Notes under the pieces: model-generated
The model's input: the letters and a program-made list of their open reading frames with translations, nothing else
The model's database searches: none
Told to the model about the DNA's origin: nothing
Assembly (NCBI RefSeq): GCF_021654135.1
Contig: NZ_JAKGSD010000013.1
Location: forward strand, 106,213 to 170,212
Direction: 5' to 3'
Length of the DNA stretch: 64,000 bases
From: Amycolatopsis tucumanensis
GTDB taxonomy: Bacteria; Actinomycetota; Actinomycetes; Mycobacteriales; Pseudonocardiaceae
Position numbers and translations under genes: made by a program
Shown: piece by piece, positions 8,940 to 16,800 of the stretch
Position numbering within the stretch: position 1 is the stretch's first letter
How the letters are laid out: every line of letters starts with the position of its first letter

Positions 8940-9623
8940 TCACCGCTTGACCACGTAGACGTGCGACGCCGTCTGCGGGCGGAGTTCGGTGGTCTCCCCG
9001 CCGGTGCCGACGTACACGCCGTGGGGTGACGACCTCACGCTCACGACCGCGCCCGGCCGCACACCGGCGCGCCGCAGACTGTTCAGGAGCTGGGTGTCCG
9101 CTTGGATCCGTTCCCCGATGCGGTGGACGAGCGCGCTGGCACCGCTCGGTCCCGGCTCCAGCGCGCTGAGGCTGAGCGCGGTCTCGTCGACATTGCTGCT
9201 CCTCCCGCCGAGTTCCTCCAGCCCCGGGATGGGGTTTCCGTAGGGCGAGGCCGTCGGATGACGCAGCAGTTCCAGGAAGCGGCGTTCGACGGCCTCGCTC
9301 ATCACGTGCTCCCAGCGCGACGCTTCGGCATGGACGTGCTCCCACTCCAGCCCGATCACCTCGACCAGCAAACACTCCGCGAGCCGGTGCCTGCGCAGCA
9401 CACGGGTGGCGATCCGCCTGCCCTCCTCCGTCAGCTCGAGGCGCCGGCCGGCGGCAAGGCGGAGCAGGCCGTCGCGCTCCAGGCGAGCGACGGTCTGGCT
9501 GACGGCGGGGCCACTCCGGTGCAGACGCTCGGCGAGGCGGGCACGCCTGGGGACCACGCCTTCCTCCTCGAGCTCCAGGATGATGCGCAGGTACATCTCC
9601 GTGGTGCCGATCCGGCCGGACAT
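8940..9623 (-). CDS. DtxR/IdeR-family metal-dependent repressor
   Basis: About 227 residues in the DtxR order. N-terminal winged HTH (TTEMYLRIILELEEEG, LAERLHRSGPAVSQTVARLE). Dimerisation/metal region with RHRLAECLLVEVIGLEWEHVHAEA and the SPYGNPIPG loop. C-terminal SH3/FeoA-like domain (GVRPGAVVSVRSSPHGVYV). It should repress iron (or Mn) genes when metal-loaded. The ATG at 9623 is preferred; a TTG at 9635 would overlap the upstream PEBP stop. It is the second gene of a two-gene unit with the PEBP protein, not with a typical iron gene. Confidence 0.9.
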   Translation of the reverse strand: MSGRIGTTEMYLRIILELEEEGVVPRRARLAERLHRSGPAVSQTVARLERDGLLRLAAGRRLELTEEGRRIATRVLRRHRLAECLLVEVIGLEWEHVHAEASRWEHVMSEAVERRFLELLRHPTASPYGNPIPGLEELGGRSSNVDETALSLSALEPGPSGASALVHRIGERIQADTQLLNSLRRAGVRPGAVVSVRSSPHGVYVGTGGETTELRPQTASHVYVVKR

Positions 9624-9631
9624 GCTGCCCG

Positions 9632-10171
9632 TCAAGCGGGGATTTCGGCGGTGGCGATCAGGACCGCGCGGCCGAGGGTGTGCCCGGACATGGTGAATCC
9701 GAGGACGGCCGGGGTGGCGTCGGCCGCGACGCCCACGGACTCGACATCGAGGGCGTGCACCACGACAAAGTAGCGGTGCGGCCCGTGCCCGGCGGGCGGC
9801 GCGGCGCCGATGAAGCGGGCCAGGCCGGCGTCGTTGCGCAGCTGGAAGGCACCCGCGGGCAGACCCGAACCGGAGTCGTCGCCGGCGCCCTCGGGCAGCT
9901 CGCTGACCGCGGCGGGAATGTCGGCGACCGCCCAGTGCCAGAAGCCCGAACCGGTGGGCGCGTCGGGGTCGTAGACGGTGACGGCGTAGCTCTTGGTGCC
10001 CTCCGGGGCCCCACTCCAGGTCAACTGCGGGGACACGTCCTTCCCGTCCGGCACTCCGAAGAGGCCGGAGTACTGCTCGCGCGACCAGGGAGCACCGTCG
10101 GCGACGGTCGTGCTGGTGAGCGTGAAGGAGGCCGCCTCCGGGAGGCGGGCGAACGGGTCGTTGGCGCTCAT
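9632..10171 (-). CDS. YbhB/YbcL family PEBP (Raf kinase inhibitor-like) protein
   Basis: 179 residues. PEBP motifs are visible: YDPDAPTGSGFWHWAV (DPDxP and HW) and GPHRYFVVVHALD. Bacterial PEBPs are small cytosolic or periplasmic proteins whose ligand is generally unknown. It starts at an ATG at 10171, ends 8 nt before the DtxR-like ATG, and is divergent from the GntR regulator at 10273. Co-transcription with the metal repressor is likely. Confidence 0.9.
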   Translation of the reverse strand: MSANDPFARLPEAASFTLTSTTVADGAPWSREQYSGLFGVPDGKDVSPQLTWSGAPEGTKSYAVTVYDPDAPTGSGFWHWAVADIPAAVSELPEGAGDDSGSGLPAGAFQLRNDAGLARFIGAAPPAGHGPHRYFVVVHALDVESVGVAADATPAVLGFTMSGHTLGRAVLIATAEIPA

Positions 10172-10235
10172 CGCGTCATTCCTCTCAGACCGTGCTGGCG
10201 GCGTACTTCGCCGCGCGAGATCGACGATAGCACGA

Positions 10236-10247
10236 ATAATCGATTAT
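10236..10247. promoter_or_regulatory. ATAATCGATTAT palindrome in divergent PEBP/GntR promoter
   Basis: A 12-bp perfect palindrome in an AT-rich patch, 25 nt before the GntR start and 64 nt before the PEBP start. The position and AT-rich symmetry fit an operator for the adjacent FCD-type GntR protein; no binding can be shown from sequence alone. Confidence 0.5.
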
Positions 10248-10272
10248 CAACCAGATCGTCTATGCTTCCGGC

Positions 10273-10941
10273 ATGGCACCCACATCCCGGGCACCGGGGA
10301 AGCAGATGCTCTCCGAGCAGGTCTACGCCCACCTTCGGGACGCGATCATGCGCGGCGAGCACGGCCCCGGGGCCGCCCTCAAACCACAGGAACTCGCCCA
10401 GCAGCAGGGCGTGAGCCTGGCGGTCGTGCGGGAAGCGCTCGTGCAGCTGGTCGGCGACGGGCTCGCCGACCGCCTGCCCAACCGCGGCTTCGCCGTCGTC
10501 GCGTTCTCGGACCGCCGCTGGCAGCAGATCGCGGAGGCCCGCCAGATCGTCGAGCCGTCCGTGCTGCGCATGTCCATCGAACGCGGGGACGTCGACTGGG
10601 AGGCCCGCGTGCGAGCCGCCCACCACCGCCTGGCCCGCACCCCGGTGTGGGCGCCGGAGGAGGGCGAGTACTACAGCAGCGAGTGGTCGGAGGCTCACCG
10701 GGTCTTCCACCGCACGCTGCTGGAAGGTTGCGGCAACGCCGTCCTGCTGGAGACGTTCGACCGGATGTGGACGGCGAGCGAACTGGCCCGGCGCTGGGCG
10801 ACGCAGCGCAACCCCGACCGGGACGGCTCCGACGAACACCGCCGGCTCGAGGAGGCGGCGCTGGCCCGCGACGCCGACACCGCGGCCGAGCTACTGGCCC
10901 GGCACGTCGCCATGACCGCGGCCGCGCTCAACGACGGATAG
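10273..10941 (+). CDS. GntR-family regulator (FadR/FCD subfamily)
   Basis: 222 residues. The N-terminal winged HTH (QVYAHLRDAIMRGEHGPG, then LAQQQGVSLAVVREAL) precedes an all-helical FCD domain with conserved metal-ligand patterns (EARQIVEPSVLRM, EAHRVFHRTLLEGCGN, a late DEHRRLEEAAL). FCD ligands are usually small organic acids. It is divergent from the PEBP-DtxR pair, with a palindrome between. No obvious metabolic operon is adjacent, so its target may be the pair itself or itself. Confidence 0.88.
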   Translation: MAPTSRAPGKQMLSEQVYAHLRDAIMRGEHGPGAALKPQELAQQQGVSLAVVREALVQLVGDGLADRLPNRGFAVVAFSDRRWQQIAEARQIVEPSVLRMSIERGDVDWEARVRAAHHRLARTPVWAPEEGEYYSSEWSEAHRVFHRTLLEGCGNAVLLETFDRMWTASELARRWATQRNPDRDGSDEHRRLEEAALARDADTAAELLARHVAMTAAALNDG

Positions 10942-11105
10942 GAGCCCGCGCGGGGAACGTGATGAACCCTTGCCTCGGGCGGCAGAGCCGCGACAACCGC
11001 CAAGGACACCCCGGCGGGCCTCCCCTCCGCGGGGGAACGCGACATGTTCGCGCCAGGACGTCCTGTCCTTCCGGATGACCGTTCCGCACACCGGAAGGAA
11101 AATCA

Positions 11106-12380
11106 GTGGTCGTTCAACAGTTGAAGCGCGCGGGGATGCTGACCCTGGCCGCGTCCGCGATGGCGGGCGGGTTGGTGTTCACCGGCGCGGGCACGGCGTC
11201 GGCCGCGCCGTTCGTCTGCACCGGCCAGGTTTTCCTGGCGCAGGCGGTGAACAACAACACGCAGGGGCAGCTCTACGGCGGCACTTTCGGCGAGGGCAAC
11301 ATCACCTTCAGCCCGATCGGTGCTCCGGCGATCGACAACTACAACGCGATCGGTTACAACACGGTCGACAACTACCTCTACGGCATCCGGGGCACCAACG
11401 GCGGGCTGTGGCGGATCAACTCCGACGGCACCGCGACCGGGTTCGGCCCGCCGGCCGGGCTGCCCGCGCCCGGCACGGTCGTCAACGGGGTGACGATCAC
11501 CGGCTACAACGTCGGTACGTTCGACGACCAGGGCAACTTCTACGTGGCGATGGGGACCGCGCCGTACATCTGGGTCGTCAACCCCGTGACGAACAGCGTG
11601 GTCAAGCGCATCGACCTCAACGGCAGCACCTCCTACGCCGACTTCGTGTTCGCCGACGGCTACCTGTGGGGTGTCGCGACCAACGGCACCGTGACGCGGG
11701 TCAACCCGAACACCGGCGCGGTCGAGAACTTCAACGCCGGCCTGCCCGCCGGGACCTTCGGCGGCGTGTTCGCCTACGGCAACGGCGACCTCGGCATGTA
11801 CGAGAACAACGGCACGCTCTACCGGCTGCAGGTGACCAACCCCGCCTCGGCGAACCCGGCCTTCCAGATCATCTCCACACAGACGGGCCCGGCGTCCGGC
11901 GGCAACGACGCGGCCTCGTGCGTCGCGCAGCCGACGGACCTGGGGCTCGTCAAGGACGGTCCGGCGCAGGTGAACAACGGTGAGACCGTCACCTACACGC
12001 TCACGGTACTGAACAACGGCCCGGGCACGTCGAGCGGTTACACCGTGACGGATTCGATTCCGGCGGGCCTGACGAACGTGACGACGAGTTCGCCCGGCTG
12101 CGCGGTGGCCAACATGGTGTTGACCTGCACCGGCGGCTCGCTCGGTGTGGGTGACAGCACGACGATCACGGTGTCCGGCACTGCCGACGGCAGTGTGCAG
12201 ACCCTGTTCAACACCGCGAAGGTGCGGGGCAACGAGGAGGATCCGAACCCGGGCAACGACAACTCGAACACGGTGACGACCGTGGTGGTGCCGATGTTCG
12301 CGGCGCCGCTGGCGGCGGGAGCGCTGGCGCTCGCCGGTGGCGGTTTCGCGCTGCGCCGCCGCCGGAACAGCAGCCGCTGA
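11106..12380 (+). CDS. Secreted, membrane-anchored DUF11/DUF6923-type surface protein
   Basis: 424 residues. An N-terminal Sec signal peptide ends near TASAAP. Residues about 40-270 form repeated YGI/WRI/NFYVAM segments like the beta-propeller-like DUF6923 domain. A DUF11 bacterial Ig-type domain follows (VKDGPAQVNNGETVTYTLTV, GLTNVTTSSPGC), then a C-terminal hydrophobic helix and an RRRRN tail. There is no LPXTG sorting motif, so anchoring is probably by the helix. GTG at 11106 after GGAAGG. Probably a cell-surface structural or adhesion protein. Confidence 0.82.
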   Translation: MVVQQLKRAGMLTLAASAMAGGLVFTGAGTASAAPFVCTGQVFLAQAVNNNTQGQLYGGTFGEGNITFSPIGAPAIDNYNAIGYNTVDNYLYGIRGTNGGLWRINSDGTATGFGPPAGLPAPGTVVNGVTITGYNVGTFDDQGNFYVAMGTAPYIWVVNPVTNSVVKRIDLNGSTSYADFVFADGYLWGVATNGTVTRVNPNTGAVENFNAGLPAGTFGGVFAYGNGDLGMYENNGTLYRLQVTNPASANPAFQIISTQTGPASGGNDAASCVAQPTDLGLVKDGPAQVNNGETVTYTLTVLNNGPGTSSGYTVTDSIPAGLTNVTTSSPGCAVANMVLTCTGGSLGVGDSTTITVSGTADGSVQTLFNTAKVRGNEEDPNPGNDNSNTVTTVVVPMFAAPLAAGALALAGGGFALRRRRNSSR

Positions 12381-12390
12381 CCTCGGTCCT

Positions 12391-12433
12391 GGGGCTGCCG
12401 CCTCCTGCCTTCCAGGGGGCGGCAGCCCCTTTT
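12391..12433 (+). terminator. Rho-independent terminator of the DUF11 gene
   Basis: A 12-bp perfect stem, GGGGCTGCCGCC (12391-12402) and GGCGGCAGCCCC (12418-12429), is followed by TTTT. It lies 10 nt after the stop codon and is the clearest intrinsic terminator in the window. Confidence 0.92.
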
Positions 12434-12443
12434 CCACCAGGTG

Positions 12444-12818
12444 TCATGCACCCACGTCACGCCAGGGCACAGCACCTGGCAGCCGCCGGGTCCGAACGAA
12501 TTCACGAACAGCTTCGGTGATCCGCTCGAGAGGAAGCCCGCTCCCAGCGGGAAACCCCGTCTCCGACGGCGCGGAGGGCGATTCCGGATCCCCATCGGTG
12601 ACGAGATATCCAGCCGCGCCGGAGTACAGCAGATACCCCCAGCCCTCGTGCACGTGCACGTCCAGAACCGCGTCATCGGTCTGAATGCTGCCCGTGTCCG
12701 CCCACGGCTGCGCCAGCAGTTCGACCAGGCGTGTCACGTCCTCATCACTGGTGACGTCGACGGTCTCACCACCCGGCACACCATCGCGAAACGTGGGCAC
12801 AGCCGCCATGAGCGTCAT
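12444..12818 (-). CDS. Imm1-family immunity protein
   Basis: 124 residues resembling Imm1: VTRLVELLAQPWADTGSI, then DVHVHEGWGYLLYSGAAGYLV, and a C-terminal FVRTRRLPGAVPW. Imm1 proteins neutralise SCP1.201/DddA-like deaminase toxins. The ATG at 12818 overlaps by ATGA the stop of a deaminase remnant, the expected toxin-then-immunity order. Since the toxin is broken, this is an orphan immunity gene that could still protect against kin toxins. Confidence 0.8.
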   Translation of the reverse strand: MTLMAAVPTFRDGVPGGETVDVTSDEDVTRLVELLAQPWADTGSIQTDDAVLDVHVHEGWGYLLYSGAAGYLVTDGDPESPSAPSETGFPAGSGLPLERITEAVREFVRTRRLPGAVPWRDVGA

Positions 12819-12992
12819 TCGGATCCCTCGTCCTTCCCGGTGTAGGTAGCTACCGTGCCGTCCGCCTGCACCACGCGCAACCGCGCTCCCGGAGGGAGGA
12901 AACGCGCAAGGTACTTGTCACAGGTGAACGGCTGCGCCTGGTCGAATGGTCGCGCACCCACTCACCGCGCGCCTCACCCCGACGTGCGTTGC
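12815..12992 (-). pseudogene. C-terminal remnant of a DddA-like (SCP1.201) cytidine deaminase toxin
   Basis: 46 readable residues (12815-12955) match the tail of SCP1.201 deaminases: QPFTCDKYLARFLPPGARL, then ADGTVATYTGKDEGSE and stop. The Cys of FTCDKYL corresponds to the second zinc Cys of the PC-x-C motif. The first Cys and the HxE motif are not in this frame. Upstream, fragments reminiscent of the preceding helix (GEWVRDHSTR in one frame, THVGVRR in another) occur out of frame, suggesting deletion and frameshifts. No delivery or pre-toxin domain survives. It could not be active as seen. Confidence 0.7.
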
Positions 12993-13308
12993 CCGGCCGA
13001 CACGCTGCCTCGCCCGCTCGACCCACACACCGAGTTCGGTTCTCCTCCGATGTGGCTGTGCGGCTGGCGCGCCGGAGGACCGGGCACGTCCTCGCCGACA
13101 CCGAGAGTGCGGACCGCGTAGCGCCTGCTCGGCTTGTTGCAGCGAGTGGCTGCGCAAACGCCGAGGTTGCCACCTCTGCCCTGCGCTGGCTCGGTGACCA
13201 GTTCATGCGCTTGGGCAAGCGCCGCCCGCGCCGGTGATTCCCGCAGAACTGCCGGGTTACCGGGCCCGTTCTCGCCAATCGGCTCGTGGAGGCAGCGTGC
13301 CCGAACGG
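12993..13308. other. Degenerate interval upstream of toxin remnant
   Basis: 316 bases with no supported gene. A + strand frame (12989-13237) ends in a plausible helical segment (ALRWLGDQFMRLGKRRPRR), but nothing identifies it. Probably remains of the toxin gene or of neighbouring rearrangements. Confidence 0.4.
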
Positions 13309-14226
13309 TTACAGCGTCACCACGATCTTCCCGTGCACGTGGCCGCCCGCCTGCAGCGCGACAGCCTCCCGGATCCGGTCGAGCGGGAACGACTCCGCGA
13401 TGGGCACGGTGACCGCTCCGGCGGCGACCAAGTCGGCAATGCGCTCCAGTGCGGCCGGGTCCGCGGCGAAGGCGCCCGTCGCGTGCACGCCCGGGAGCTG
13501 ACGGTCCGCGGCGATGGTCGAGATTCGCGCCGGGGGCACGCCGAGCGCGAGGGCCGTCTCGGCGGTCTCCGTGCCGTGCAGGTCGGTCGCGGCGGTGATG
13601 CCGTCCGGGGCGAGCGCGCGTACCCGGTCCGCGAGGCCGGCGCCGTAAGTCACCGGCACGGCGCCGAGACGCTCCAGGAAGTCGAACGTTCCCGGGGACC
13701 CGGTACCGATCACGGTCGCCCCGGCGAGCTGCACCGCCAGGACGCCCACACCGCCCGCGGCGCCGCCGACCAGGACAGTGTCCGACGGGCCGACCCGAAT
13801 CGCGTCCAGGGCAGCAGCCGCGGTGAGTCCGGGGGTGGGCAACGCCGCCGCTGTGGCGTCGTCGATGCCGTCGGGGGTGTGCCGCAACAGGTTCGGCGGC
13901 GCCAGCGGCACGCGCAGCACGACATGGTCGGCGACCGCACCGACGAGCACCCCGCCGTACACGCGGTCGCCCGGGGCGAACTCGGTGACGCCCTGCCCGA
14001 CCTCGTCCACGACGCCGGCGAGGTCGCAGCCGAAGCCGGACGGCCCGGTGATGCCGAACATGGCCGCGTGGCGGGCGGAACCGGCGATCTGCCAGTCCAT
14101 CGGGTTCAGCCCGGCCGCGCGGACGGCGACGCGGATCTCGCCGGGACCTGCGTGCGGTTCGGGAACTTCGCGCACCTGAAGCACTTCCGGCCCGCCGAAC
14201 GCGTCGCGGAGGACGGCCCGGCTCAT
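13309..14226 (-). CDS. NADP-dependent quinone oxidoreductase-like MDR protein
   Basis: 305 residues of the zinc-independent MDR type: an N-terminal GroES-like domain (GPEVLQVREVPEP, RAAGLNPMDWQI) and a Rossmann domain with VLVGGAAGGVGVLAVQL. No catalytic-Zn Cys/His set is present, as in quinone reductases. The ATG at 14226 overlaps the SDR stop by ATGA, so the two are translationally coupled. The SDR-reductase operon is opposite a TetR gene and is probably induced by a reactive carbonyl or quinone (inference). Confidence 0.88.
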   Translation of the reverse strand: MSRAVLRDAFGGPEVLQVREVPEPHAGPGEIRVAVRAAGLNPMDWQIAGSARHAAMFGITGPSGFGCDLAGVVDEVGQGVTEFAPGDRVYGGVLVGAVADHVVLRVPLAPPNLLRHTPDGIDDATAAALPTPGLTAAAALDAIRVGPSDTVLVGGAAGGVGVLAVQLAGATVIGTGSPGTFDFLERLGAVPVTYGAGLADRVRALAPDGITAATDLHGTETAETALALGVPPARISTIAADRQLPGVHATGAFAADPAALERIADLVAAGAVTVPIAESFPLDRIREAVALQAGGHVHGKIVVTL

Positions 14227-15035
14227 GCCGCGGTCCCCGGTCCGGTGAGGGCCTGCTCGATGATCCGCCCGTACAGCCGGACCGACGCCGACCGCGGGAG
14301 CAGGTACTTCCCCGCCAGATCGGCGAGGTTGTTCATCAAGCCGGGGATCACGTGCGCCTTTCGGCCGAGCTGCCGCAGTGCTGTGCGCGCGACCACGGCG
14401 GGGTCCATCTTGCGCCCGCCGAGCTTGCCGAAGTCGATGCCGACGGCGTTGTCCAGACCCTCGGTGCGCGTCGGGCCCGGCGAGACGACGAGGACGTCGA
14501 CGTCGTGCTTCTTCCACTCGTGGTTCAGCGCCTGCCCGAGCGACAGCACATACGCCTTCACTGCGGCGTAGTTGGCCTGGAAGGGCACCGGGCTGGCCGC
14601 GAGGCTCGACGCCACCAGGATCAGGGCGCCGCGACGGCGGCCGACGAACTCCCGCCCGAACCGGTGCGCCAGCCGCAGCGGCAGCGCCCCGTCCAGGGCC
14701 AGGACGTCCAGCTCGTCGGACAGCTCGTTGCCCACGAACGGGCCGGCGTGGAAGATGCCGGCGTTCGCGACGACGATCCCGATGTCCAGGCCGCTGACCT
14801 GTCGCGACAGCTCGTCGACGGCGCCGTCTTCAAGGAGGTCGAGCGCGACGACCAAGCTGTCGACGCCGTAGGCGCCGGAGAGCTCCGCGGCCAGCGCCTC
14901 GAGGCGGTCCTTCCGGCGCGCGACCAGGACGGGGGTCACGCCCGCGGCGGCCAGCTGCCGCGCGAACTGCTCGCCGATGCCGGAGGACGCTCCGGTGACG
15001 ACCGCATAGGCGCCGTAGGTGCGCAGGTCTTTCAT
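14223..15035 (-). CDS. SDR-family NAD(P)-dependent oxidoreductase
   Basis: 270 residues with the classical SDR signatures VTGASSGIGEQFA (cofactor), VVANAGIF (NAG motif), LVASSLA (catalytic Ser) and NYAAVKAYVL (YxxxK). ATG at 15035. First gene of the operon with the MDR reductase (4-nt overlap) and divergent from the TetR at 15149 across a 40-bp palindrome, which should be its operator. Confidence 0.9.
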   Translation of the reverse strand: MKDLRTYGAYAVVTGASSGIGEQFARQLAAAGVTPVLVARRKDRLEALAAELSGAYGVDSLVVALDLLEDGAVDELSRQVSGLDIGIVVANAGIFHAGPFVGNELSDELDVLALDGALPLRLAHRFGREFVGRRRGALILVASSLAASPVPFQANYAAVKAYVLSLGQALNHEWKKHDVDVLVVSPGPTRTEGLDNAVGIDFGKLGGRKMDPAVVARTALRQLGRKAHVIPGLMNNLADLAGKYLLPRSASVRLYGRIIEQALTGPGTAA

Positions 15036-15101
15036 GGTGGTTCCTGTCTGTGCCGGGGAACGCCCCGATTTCCGTGCAAGCGTTCCAGAAGTCGTCCGCG
15101 A

Positions 15102-15141
15102 CTCTATGACTTCTTGAACGTGCAGTCAAGAAGTCATAGAG
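15102..15141. promoter_or_regulatory. 40-bp palindromic operator between SDR operon and TetR
   Basis: Perfect 16-bp arms CTCTATGACTTCTTGA (15102-15117) and TCAAGAAGTCATAGAG (15126-15141) around an 8-nt spacer. The right end is 7 nt from the TetR ATG. The inner core, CTTGAAC then AGTCAAG, resembles the core of the 2716-2753 palindrome (CTTGAAC then AGTCCAAG), suiting paralogous regulators. Confidence 0.88.
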
Positions 15142-15148
15142 TGGGGAC

Positions 15149-15754
15149 ATGGCAAGGACAGGGCGGCCCAGAGCGTTCGACCCGGCGAAAGCGCTGGCCA
15201 CGGCGCAAAGCATCTTCTGGGCGTCCGGCTACGGCGGAACCTCGATCCAGGCGCTCGTCGACGGCGTCGGACTCGAACGCGGGAGCCTCTATGCCGCGTT
15301 CGGCGACAAACGCCGGCTGTACTTCGAGACGGTGAAGCTGTACTGGGCCGAGTACGAGAAGACCCTCCGGTCAGCACTCACGCAGGTCCCGCTGCTCCCC
15401 GCGTTGCGCGAGGTCCTGGTGATGCCCGCGCAACTCGGAACCGTGGCCTCCGACCCGCAGGCCCCGCACGGCTGCATGATGGGCAACACCATCGCCGAAC
15501 TCGTCCCCCACGACGCCGAAGCCACCGCCCTCGTCACCGACGCGTTCGCCCGGTTCGCCGACTTGCTGATCGAACCGCTCCGGCAAGCCCAGCAACGCGG
15601 GGAAGTCAGCACCGCCTCCCCACCCGAAGCGCAAGCGCAACTCCTGCTCGTCCTCGCCCAGGGCACCTCGCTCCTGGCGCGCACGGGAACCGACCCCGCG
15701 ACCGCCACCGCCGCGATCGACGCCGCCTTCGCGGGACTCCACGCGGACGACTGA
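15149..15754 (+). CDS. TetR/AcrR family transcriptional regulator
   Basis: 201 residues. The N-terminal HTH shows FWASGYGGTSIQALVDGVGL, then SLYAAFGDKRRLYF. The effector domain has the HGCMMGNTIAEL segment, parallel to DGCLIAQSAMAIP in the TetR at 2763; the two belong to one subfamily. ATG at 15149 is 7 nt from the operator palindrome. It probably represses itself and the divergent SDR-MDR operon. Confidence 0.9.
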   Translation: MARTGRPRAFDPAKALATAQSIFWASGYGGTSIQALVDGVGLERGSLYAAFGDKRRLYFETVKLYWAEYEKTLRSALTQVPLLPALREVLVMPAQLGTVASDPQAPHGCMMGNTIAELVPHDAEATALVTDAFARFADLLIEPLRQAQQRGEVSTASPPEAQAQLLLVLAQGTSLLARTGTDPATATAAIDAAFAGLHADD

Positions 15755-15842
15755 ACAGGCGCGGCCTGCGCAGCACGGTGTGCGCCGGTCAGGCCCGCCG
15801 CGGGGTGGTGCGGCCGATCCCGGGTGCCGGCGACGCGGGTCT

Positions 15843-16172
15843 TCAGGTCACCGCCCGGCCGGCCGCGACCCGCTGGGCGCGCGCCGCTTCGCTGAGCAGG
15901 CCGGCGAAATAGGCGGCCTGTTCCGCCGCGTCGGCCGCGGCCACCTCACCGGCCGCCACACTGGAAAACGTGCTGCGCAGATGACACGACAGGATCTGCT
16001 GAGCGACCGCGCGCAGGGCTCCCTGCACCGCGGCGAGCTGGATGAGCACGTCGCCGCAGGGCCGCTCCTCGGCGAGCATGCGTTCGACGCCCAGCACCTG
16101 CCCGGCTGCCCGCTTCAGACGCCGCCGCAGCGCGTCCTGTCCCCCGATGCCGACGGTGGAGGTATCGCTCAT
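15843..16172 (-). CDS. CsoR/FrmR-family metal- or thiol-sensing repressor
   Basis: About 109 residues, all-helical CsoR fold: LRRRLKRAAGQVLGVERML, then PCGDVLIQLAAVQGAL and ILSCHLRST. Using CsoR numbering, the first Cys (CsoR C36) and the His at +25 (H61) are present, but the second Cys (C65, +29) is Thr, while an extra Cys sits at +24. The ligand set therefore differs from copper CsoR and partly recalls the two-Cys CstR/FrmR type. ATG at 16172 after GGGAG. Neighbours (P1B ATPase, SHOCT protein) support a metal-resistance role. Confidence 0.82.
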   Translation of the reverse strand: MSDTSTVGIGGQDALRRRLKRAAGQVLGVERMLAEERPCGDVLIQLAAVQGALRAVAQQILSCHLRSTFSSVAAGEVAAADAAEQAAYFAGLLSEAARAQRVAAGRAVT

Positions 16173-16208
16173 GACGTCGCTCCCGTTCACCGGCTCGTCC
16201 TGCCGGGA

Positions 16209-16472
16209 TCAGCGGTCCGCCCCGGAGTTGTGCAGCCGCAGGGTCTCCACGTCACGCCGGTAGGTCTGCTCGTCGATCTCGCCGCGGGCGAACCGCTCGG
16301 CCAGCAGTTCCTCCGGGGACGGGCGGGCGCGGCCACCGAAACCGTTCCCGTGTTGCAGGACGCGGAACAAGGCGATGCCCCCGATGATCACCAGTCCCCA
16401 GAACAGCACGTTGCCGACGGTCATGAGCGCGACGCCCCAGCCGCTCATCCCGTTTCCGTACCAGTACATCAT
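16209..16472 (-). CDS. Small membrane protein with SHOCT domain
   Basis: 87 residues. One transmembrane helix (VALMTVGNVLFWGLVIIGGIALF) precedes a C-terminal SHOCT motif (SPEELLAERFARGEIDEQTY). Such proteins are commonly encoded beside copper/heavy-metal ATPases and CsoR regulators in actinobacteria. ATG at 16472. Probably part of the metal-response operon running from the ATPase to the CsoR-like gene. Confidence 0.8.
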   Translation of the reverse strand: MMYWYGNGMSGWGVALMTVGNVLFWGLVIIGGIALFRVLQHGNGFGGRARPSPEELLAERFARGEIDEQTYRRDVETLRLHNSGADR

Positions 16473-16512
16473 CGTCGGCTCCCGCCCTTCCTCGATCCGG
16501 GGAACCGGGCCG

Positions 16513-16632
16513 TCAGTTCCGGCCGGCCGGGCCGCCCCGGCTCATGCCGGCCACCATCGCCGCGCCGGCGACCCCGGTCAGCATGAGCACAATGGCGATC
16601 ACCAGCAGCGGTGCGCACATCAGCAGCATCAT
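16513..16632 (-). CDS. Very small hydrophobic membrane peptide
   Basis: 39 residues from the ATG at 16632: MMLLMCAPLLVIAIVLMLTG, then a short Gly-rich tail. The frame is open further upstream (to about 16764) with a His/Arg-rich leader, but only a TTG is available there, so the true start is uncertain. It lies between the P1B ATPase and the SHOCT protein, where small membrane peptides are common. It may be a metal-handling accessory; no family assigned. Confidence 0.45.
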   Translation of the reverse strand: MMLLMCAPLLVIAIVLMLTGVAGAAMVAGMSRGGPAGRN

Positions 16633-16800
16633 CCCGCCGTGCCCGCGGCGCCGGTGCGATGTGCCCCCGCCTCCGGTGGCGTCTCGCGATCGGTGCTCAT
16701 GGTCGTCCCCTTCCGCGCGGTACCGCCAGCGTGCGCCCGGGCCCCTGCGGGTGCGATGGGCCAAGGTCGCGTGCCGGGGGGCAGAAGGTCCCCGCCGCGG

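Noticed and set aside
12850..13278. 142-residue - strand ORF as an intact toxin
   Set aside because: It lacks the deaminase zinc motif and is Arg-rich; only a short segment may correspond to a frameshifted deaminase helix.
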